64,000 bases of DNA. Source: CAVQBP01 sp963740945. GTDB taxonomy: Bacteria; Bacteroidota; Ignavibacteria; Ignavibacteriales; Ignavibacteriaceae. A program made the translations under genes and the position numbers. This document shows positions 60,284 through 64,000 of the stretch, piece by piece. The notes below the pieces were generated by a model. It was not told the DNA's origin. It ran no database searches and was given only the letters and a program-made list of their open reading frames with translations. The DNA is taken from NCBI GenBank assembly GCA_963740945.1, contig CAVUGE010000025.1, forward strand, positions 62,001-126,000, in the 5' to 3' direction. The stretch's first letter is position 1. Each line of letters begins with the position of its first letter.

Positions 60284-60670
60284 TTATAAATATTGCTCCG
60301 GTATAGACTTACGGGCACTGTATCCCTCTTCAATTCCGTGGTAAAACTTTATATCATCTTCATCGCTTCTCCAACAGAGATATACTTCTCTGGCGTCAAT
60401 AATAGATGGAAAATCAACCAGGCCAATTGTAAAGTTCCAATCTTTATAAAGACACCCAACCTCTTCCAGCTCTTGAATGAACCCATTAACTTCACTTACC
60501 ATTTTTTGAATCTGATTCCATGTATTACTAGATTCGATTTTTCCATCAACATCTTCGGCAATTAAACGCATTTCTCTTGTTGTATCAAGAATATCTTTTA
60601 CAATTTTTTTAACTAAAGGTAAAGTTTTCTTCGCTTCGGAAGGAGTAAAATACTTTGTTTCAGTGATCAT
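60284..60670 (-). CDS. DUF2203-family protein
   Basis: A 128-residue protein with the DUF2203 pattern: TETKYFTPSEAKKTLPLVKK at the start, NGFIQELEEVGCLYKDWNFT, then GLVDFPSIIDAREVYLCWRS and DEDDIKFYHGIEEGYSARKS. These proteins are cytosolic, about 120-140 residues, with unknown function. Stands alone on the minus strand between a lipoprotein gene and a phosphoesterase gene. Confidence 0.85.
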   Translation of the reverse strand: MITETKYFTPSEAKKTLPLVKKIVKDILDTTREMRLIAEDVDGKIESSNTWNQIQKMVSEVNGFIQELEEVGCLYKDWNFTIGLVDFPSIIDAREVYLCWRSDEDDIKFYHGIEEGYSARKSIPEQYL

Positions 60671-60895
60671 TTCAATTCCATTTCTTAAAAAATTAACTAT
60701 TATTTACTACAAGATCATCACAAAATAGTTTCTTTTCAATAATTACGTAATGATACTGATTATAATAATAAAATAAAAACTCACTTTTTCAAAATAATAG
60801 TTCTTTCTTAATCATATTGTTGATTTTTTAATCATTAAAAAGGAACATTATAAGTTAAATTACGGTAAAATATCATTATAACTATTCCGTATATA

Positions 60896-61891
60896 ATGTT
60901 TAAAAAGTTAATATTTCTATTTATAGTTCTTTCCTTTATAGGATTTAATTCTTACAGCATAAAGACTAATAGTGTACAAAAGGCTATAAATTCTACTGTT
61001 CAACCGGATTCAAATATAACTTTCAAAAAAGATTCTCCAATTGCACTAGTGGGTGACCTGCAAAGAACTACAATCTGGGAGTTAATGATTGGAAGAGAAC
61101 AAAATGATTTAGAAAGGAAAAAAATCATTGCAAATATTGCATTACATAATCCAGCAGCTCTAATTTTGTTAGGAGATATGGTTTCGAACGGCTCTGATAT
61201 AAAGGAGTGGGATTACCTTCATAATCTATTAAAGCCTATTGAAAACGAAGATATTCCGATAATACCAGTCTTAGGTAATCATGAGTATTGGGGAGATAAT
61301 GCAATTGCACTCAATAATGCCAAACAAAATTTTTCTATTTTCCAAAAATCTCATTGGTATAGTAAAATATATGGAGATATAGTTTTTATAATTCTGGATT
61401 CCAATAGACATGACTTAATGGAAGACAACTGGACTAAAGAAAGAAGATGGTTTGAAAATGCTTTAAATTATTACGACTCGGATGTTGATATCAAAGGGAT
61501 CATAGTATGTCTCCATCATCCTCCTTACACGAACAGCTTAGTTACAGGTGACAACATAGATGTACAGGAAGCATTTGTCGAGCCTTTTTTAGAATCTCAA
61601 AAAACCCTTGCAATGATAAGCGGACATGCACATACTTATGAAAGATTTCAAAAAAAGGATAAAATGTTCATAATCTCCGGAGGCGGAGGCGGTCCCCGAG
61701 TTCTTCTTAAAACCGGCTTTAATATTCATAAAGATATTGTAAATTTACCTCAATTAAGACCTTTTAATTATCTCATTCTTTACCCCGAACCGGATGGAGT
61801 TCAAATAACAGCAAAAGGATTAGAAAAAGGGGAATCGCAATTCTTTACTATTGATAGCTTTACAATCCCATTTAAAAATATCTCTTACTAA
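60896..61891 (+). CDS. Exported calcineurin-like metallophosphoesterase
   Basis: A 331-residue protein with a signal-like N-terminus (LIFLFIVLSFIGFNSYSI). The phosphoesterase blocks are SPIALVGDLQRT (D), ALILLGDMVSNG (GD), IPVLGNHEYWGDN (GNHE), IVCLHHPPYTNS (H) and MISGHAHTYERFQKK (GHxHxYER). The last motif is typical of purple-acid-phosphatase-like and exported phosphoesterases. VFIILDSNRHDLMEDNW lies where such enzymes hold the substrate pocket. Substrate unknown; located outside the cytoplasm if the signal is real. Confidence 0.87.
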   Translation: MFKKLIFLFIVLSFIGFNSYSIKTNSVQKAINSTVQPDSNITFKKDSPIALVGDLQRTTIWELMIGREQNDLERKKIIANIALHNPAALILLGDMVSNGSDIKEWDYLHNLLKPIENEDIPIIPVLGNHEYWGDNAIALNNAKQNFSIFQKSHWYSKIYGDIVFIILDSNRHDLMEDNWTKERRWFENALNYYDSDVDIKGIIVCLHHPPYTNSLVTGDNIDVQEAFVEPFLESQKTLAMISGHAHTYERFQKKDKMFIISGGGGGPRVLLKTGFNIHKDIVNLPQLRPFNYLILYPEPDGVQITAKGLEKGESQFFTIDSFTIPFKNISY

Positions 61892-61971
61892 ATTGGAATC
61901 TTTTTTGATTAATTGTATCTAATCAAGTGGACAGTAACTATTTAAATATGGAATAATTAAAGGTGATATAA

Positions 61972-62583
61972 ATGGATTTCAAAACTATTGAGGAACGGAT
62001 AAATCAAAAAGGGATGGATTATCAGGAATATTTGAATAAATTTATAAACGAACTGGCAGAAACAAATCCTGATCTTTTAGATATAAAAGCAAGAAAAAAA
62101 TTCGAAACTAAAAAATTGAACCTTCAAAGAAGCACAAGAATTATGAAGACATATAAAGTTTCGGATAATTTGCGGGAAGAGATAAAAAAGATAAACGAAC
62201 CTCTGCTATGGATGGTAATAACGGAAAACTGGTGCGGTGATTCTGCCCAAAATCTGCCCTACTTAGCCTTAATTACTCAAGAGAACCCAAACATTAAATT
62301 TAAAATTATTCTAAGAGACTCAAATCCTGATATAATGGATCAATATTTAACAAACGAGACAAAAAGTATCCCCATTCTTGTTGCGTTTGATTATAACGGA
62401 AATGAGTTATTCAGATGGGGAGCCCGACCGAAAATTGCACAGGAATCCTTCATCGAATGGAAAGCAGAAGGTATTGTTAGTCCGGAGCTTTATGAAAAGC
62501 TTCATCTCTGGTATGCTCGAAATAAGGGGCAGGCAATTGAATCTGAATTTTTTGATATTCTGAAAACAGTTGAACAGGATTAA
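61972..62583 (+). CDS. Thioredoxin-like protein (Thioredoxin_9 type)
   Basis: A 203-residue protein of the thioredoxin-like family PF14595: LWMVITENWCGDSAQNLPYL carries a single active-site cysteine (WCGDSAQ instead of WCGPC), followed by IKFKIILRDSNPDIMDQYL and TKSIPILVAFDYNGNELFRW, with the cis-proline. The lack of the second cysteine argues against a classic dithiol oxidoreductase. An N-terminal helical part (residues 1-70) precedes the fold. No signal peptide, so cytoplasmic. Confidence 0.87.
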   Translation: MDFKTIEERINQKGMDYQEYLNKFINELAETNPDLLDIKARKKFETKKLNLQRSTRIMKTYKVSDNLREEIKKINEPLLWMVITENWCGDSAQNLPYLALITQENPNIKFKIILRDSNPDIMDQYLTNETKSIPILVAFDYNGNELFRWGARPKIAQESFIEWKAEGIVSPELYEKLHLWYARNKGQAIESEFFDILKTVEQD

Positions 62584-62634
62584 ATAATTAACAATGAATA
62601 ATTTATAATTTACAATTGTTAATTTTCAAATTAG

Positions 62635-62642
62635 TATCTTTG
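62635..62642 (+). promoter_or_regulatory. Candidate Bacteroidota promoter -7 box (TATCTTTG)
   Basis: TATCTTTG fits TAnnTTTG and lies 27 bases before the ATG of the cystathionine-type gene. A TTG 16 bases upstream is a weak -33 candidate. Confidence 0.4.
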
Positions 62643-62669
62643 CAATTAAATTAATTGCGAAAATGTTAA

Positions 62670-63788
62670 ATGAGAATAGAGACATTATCTGTTCATAGCG
62701 GAAGAAATGCGGATTCTTCAACCGGTGCAGTTACTCCCCCGATTATTCTTTCGACTACTTTTGAACGCGAAAAAAACGGGGAATATCCTAAAGGATACAA
62801 TTATTCCCGCAGCAACAATCCTAACAGAGAAGCTCTGGAGAAATGTCTAGCTGAAATAGAGAACGGTAAATATGCTGCGGCATTTTCCTCAGGTACGGCT
62901 GCTGCAATGAGTGTACTGCAATCTCTCCAGCCCGGCGATCATATCATTGCTCCGGATGATATCTACCATGGTACAAAACATCTTATAAAAATTTTTAAAA
63001 AATGGGATATTGATTCTACGTTTATTGATATGACTGAGATAAAGAATGTAGAGAACGCCTTTCAAAAAAAGACAAAACTCATCTGGCTTGAAACTCCTTC
63101 AAATCCTTTATTAAAAATTGTCGATATTAAAAAGATAGCTGAAGCTGCAAAGAAAATAAATGCCGTTACGGTCTGTGATAACACATGGGCAACACCTATT
63201 TTGCAAAATCCGCTTGAACTGGGAATTGACTTAGTACTTCACGCTACTACTAAATATATAGGAGGGCACAGTGATATTTTAGGCGGTGCTGTAATTTCAA
63301 AAGGAAGTAAAACTTTTGAATTTGTAAAAGAGATTCAAAAATCAGGCGGAGCAGTCCCCTCCCCTTTTGAATGCTGGCTAACATTACGAGGAATTCAAAC
63401 GCTGCCGCTGAGGATAAGAGAGCAGTCAAAGAATGCAATGTTAATTGCAGAATTTCTTAATTCAAGGAAAGAAGTAGAAGAAGTCCATTATCCCGGTTTA
63501 GCAGTGCATAGAGGTCATCAACTTGCAAAAGCACAAATGAAACTATTCGGCGGAATGCTATCCTTCCAGATCAAGGGGAATAAAAATGAAGCCGTTAAAT
63601 TAGCTGCAAATATGAATTTATTTACACGAGCAACAAGTCTCGGTGGACCTGAAAGTTTGATTGAACATCGTGCATCTGTTGAAGGGCCGGAAACCAAAAC
63701 ACCTCAAAATCTTTTACGACTATCTATCGGGCTGGAACATCCGGATGATTTAATTGAAGATTTGGAGCAGGCTTTATCAAAATTATAA
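62670..63788 (+). CDS. Cystathionine gamma-synthase/lyase-type PLP enzyme
   Basis: A 372-residue trans-sulfuration-type enzyme: ETLSVHSGRNADSSTGAVTP, YNYSRSNNPNREALEKCLAE, FSSGTAAAMSVLQSLQPGDH, DDIYHGTKHLIKIFKKW, LETPSNPLLKIVDIKKIAE and the PLP lysine in HATTKYIGGHSDILGGAV, then GGAVPSPFECWLTLRGIQTL and SLGGPESLIEHRAS. This fits MetB/MetC/CTH; the exact reaction (synthase versus beta- or gamma-lyase) is not decided by sequence alone. A TSUP-type transporter starts 27 bases later in the same direction, which may be linked to sulfur metabolism. Confidence 0.9.
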   Translation: MRIETLSVHSGRNADSSTGAVTPPIILSTTFEREKNGEYPKGYNYSRSNNPNREALEKCLAEIENGKYAAAFSSGTAAAMSVLQSLQPGDHIIAPDDIYHGTKHLIKIFKKWDIDSTFIDMTEIKNVENAFQKKTKLIWLETPSNPLLKIVDIKKIAEAAKKINAVTVCDNTWATPILQNPLELGIDLVLHATTKYIGGHSDILGGAVISKGSKTFEFVKEIQKSGGAVPSPFECWLTLRGIQTLPLRIREQSKNAMLIAEFLNSRKEVEEVHYPGLAVHRGHQLAKAQMKLFGGMLSFQIKGNKNEAVKLAANMNLFTRATSLGGPESLIEHRASVEGPETKTPQNLLRLSIGLEHPDDLIEDLEQALSKL

Positions 63789-63815
63789 TTTCCGAATAAA
63801 TACGGGTATAACGGT

Positions 63816-64000
63816 TTGTCTATCTTTCTCCAGCTCATATTACTATTTGTTATAGGAATTATAGCAGGGTTTATGAATGTTATGGCAGGCGGCGGTTCTA
63901 CTTTAACTCTACCAGCCTTAATTTTTTTAGGTTTGGATTCTGCTTTAGCAAACGGTACAAACCGGGTAGCAATAATCATTCAAAATATTTTTGCCGTCTA
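63816..64000 (+). CDS. TSUP (TauE/SafE) family permease, 5' part cut by window
   Basis: The frame opens with TTG (63816) and encodes SIFLQLILLFVIGIIAGFMN, VMAGGGSTLTLPALIFLGL and DSALANGTNRVAIIIQNIFA, the usual first two transmembrane segments of TSUP/TauE/SafE permeases (N-x-M-A-G-G-G-S, ANGTNR). Members move sulfite, sulfoacetate or other anions. It follows the cystathionine-type gene by 27 bases, so the two may be one transcript with a sulfur role. The 3' part lies outside. Confidence 0.85.
   Translation, partial: MSIFLQLILLFVIGIIAGFMNVMAGGGSTLTLPALIFLGLDSALANGTNRVAIIIQNIFAV

Noticed and set aside
1..64000. tRNA and rRNA genes
   Set aside because: No cloverleaf with a TTCGAA-type T loop or rRNA motif was seen in the gaps; ValS is a protein gene only.

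Overview
The window is AT-rich (roughly one third G+C by eye) and looks like a chromosome segment of a bacterium of the Ignavibacteria/Chlorobi side of the Bacteroidota (FCB) group. Evidence: a secreted cytochrome ends in a type IX secretion (Por) sorting domain of the LSQNYPNPFNP type; several genes encode DUF5686/CarboxypepD-like, small outer-membrane beta-barrel and LytS/LytTR proteins typical of that group; and a few genes have a TAnnTTTG box upstream, the -7 element of Bacteroidota promoters. No rRNA, tRNA, CRISPR array, intact transposase or prophage was seen.

Layout. 1-4.1 kb: secreted beta-barrels and a lipoprotein, then a scrap-yard with a broken YoeB-type toxin. 4.4-10.2 kb: a TPM protein, an ECF sigma factor with a C-terminal extension plus its YCII/DGPF partner, and a LiaF-like membrane protein / LytS kinase / LytTR regulator operon. 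10.4-16.3 kb: a multiheme cytochrome island (36 haem-binding motifs over four proteins: 33 CXXCH and 3 CX4CH) with a beta-barrel. It has the parts of a porin-cytochrome conduit for electron transfer across the outer membrane, plus a cytochrome with a T9SS export tag. 17.4-25.1 kb: a corrinoid-dependent methyltransferase module (corrinoid protein, URO-D-type and Zn homocysteine-type methyltransferases, RACo-like activator, a MetH-activation-like protein, two small partners and a Gfo/Idh oxidoreductase). 25.3-27.3 kb: UPF0251 regulator, NifX-like protein and a heavy-metal exporter. 27.7-44.3 kb: housekeeping and envelope genes (YbbN-like thioredoxin, M48 and M16 peptidases, aldo/keto reductase, L,D-transpeptidase, DUF5686 protein, RRM protein) with two clear pseudogenes. 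44.5-54.7 kb: YchF, OsmC, an EgtB-EgtD ergothioneine pair, DinB, ValS and a class B-like acid phosphatase. 55-57 kb: a small nuclease patch (truncated Mrr, DUF1016/YhcG). 57.2-64 kb: DUF1015 and a frameshifted serC, DUF2203, a calcineurin-like phosphoesterase, a thioredoxin-like protein, a cystathionine gamma-synthase/lyase and the start of a TSUP transporter.

The most striking non-coding feature is a family of seven near-identical-length (96-97 bp) intergenic elements, each capped at both ends by the 15-bp palindrome AAAGATGACATCTTT (or its complement) and with a conserved directional interior. In one case the cap supplies the stop codon of a gene. Several other families of inverted repeats and nested foldbacks sit in other gaps, including a triple-nested foldback at about 46.8-47.1 kb. 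At least five genes are decayed (YoeB-like toxin, VOC protein, glutamine-amidotransferase-like protein, HtrA/DegP, Mrr) and serC carries a one-base frameshift in a G run, so either the genome is eroding accessory genes or the assembly has homopolymer errors.
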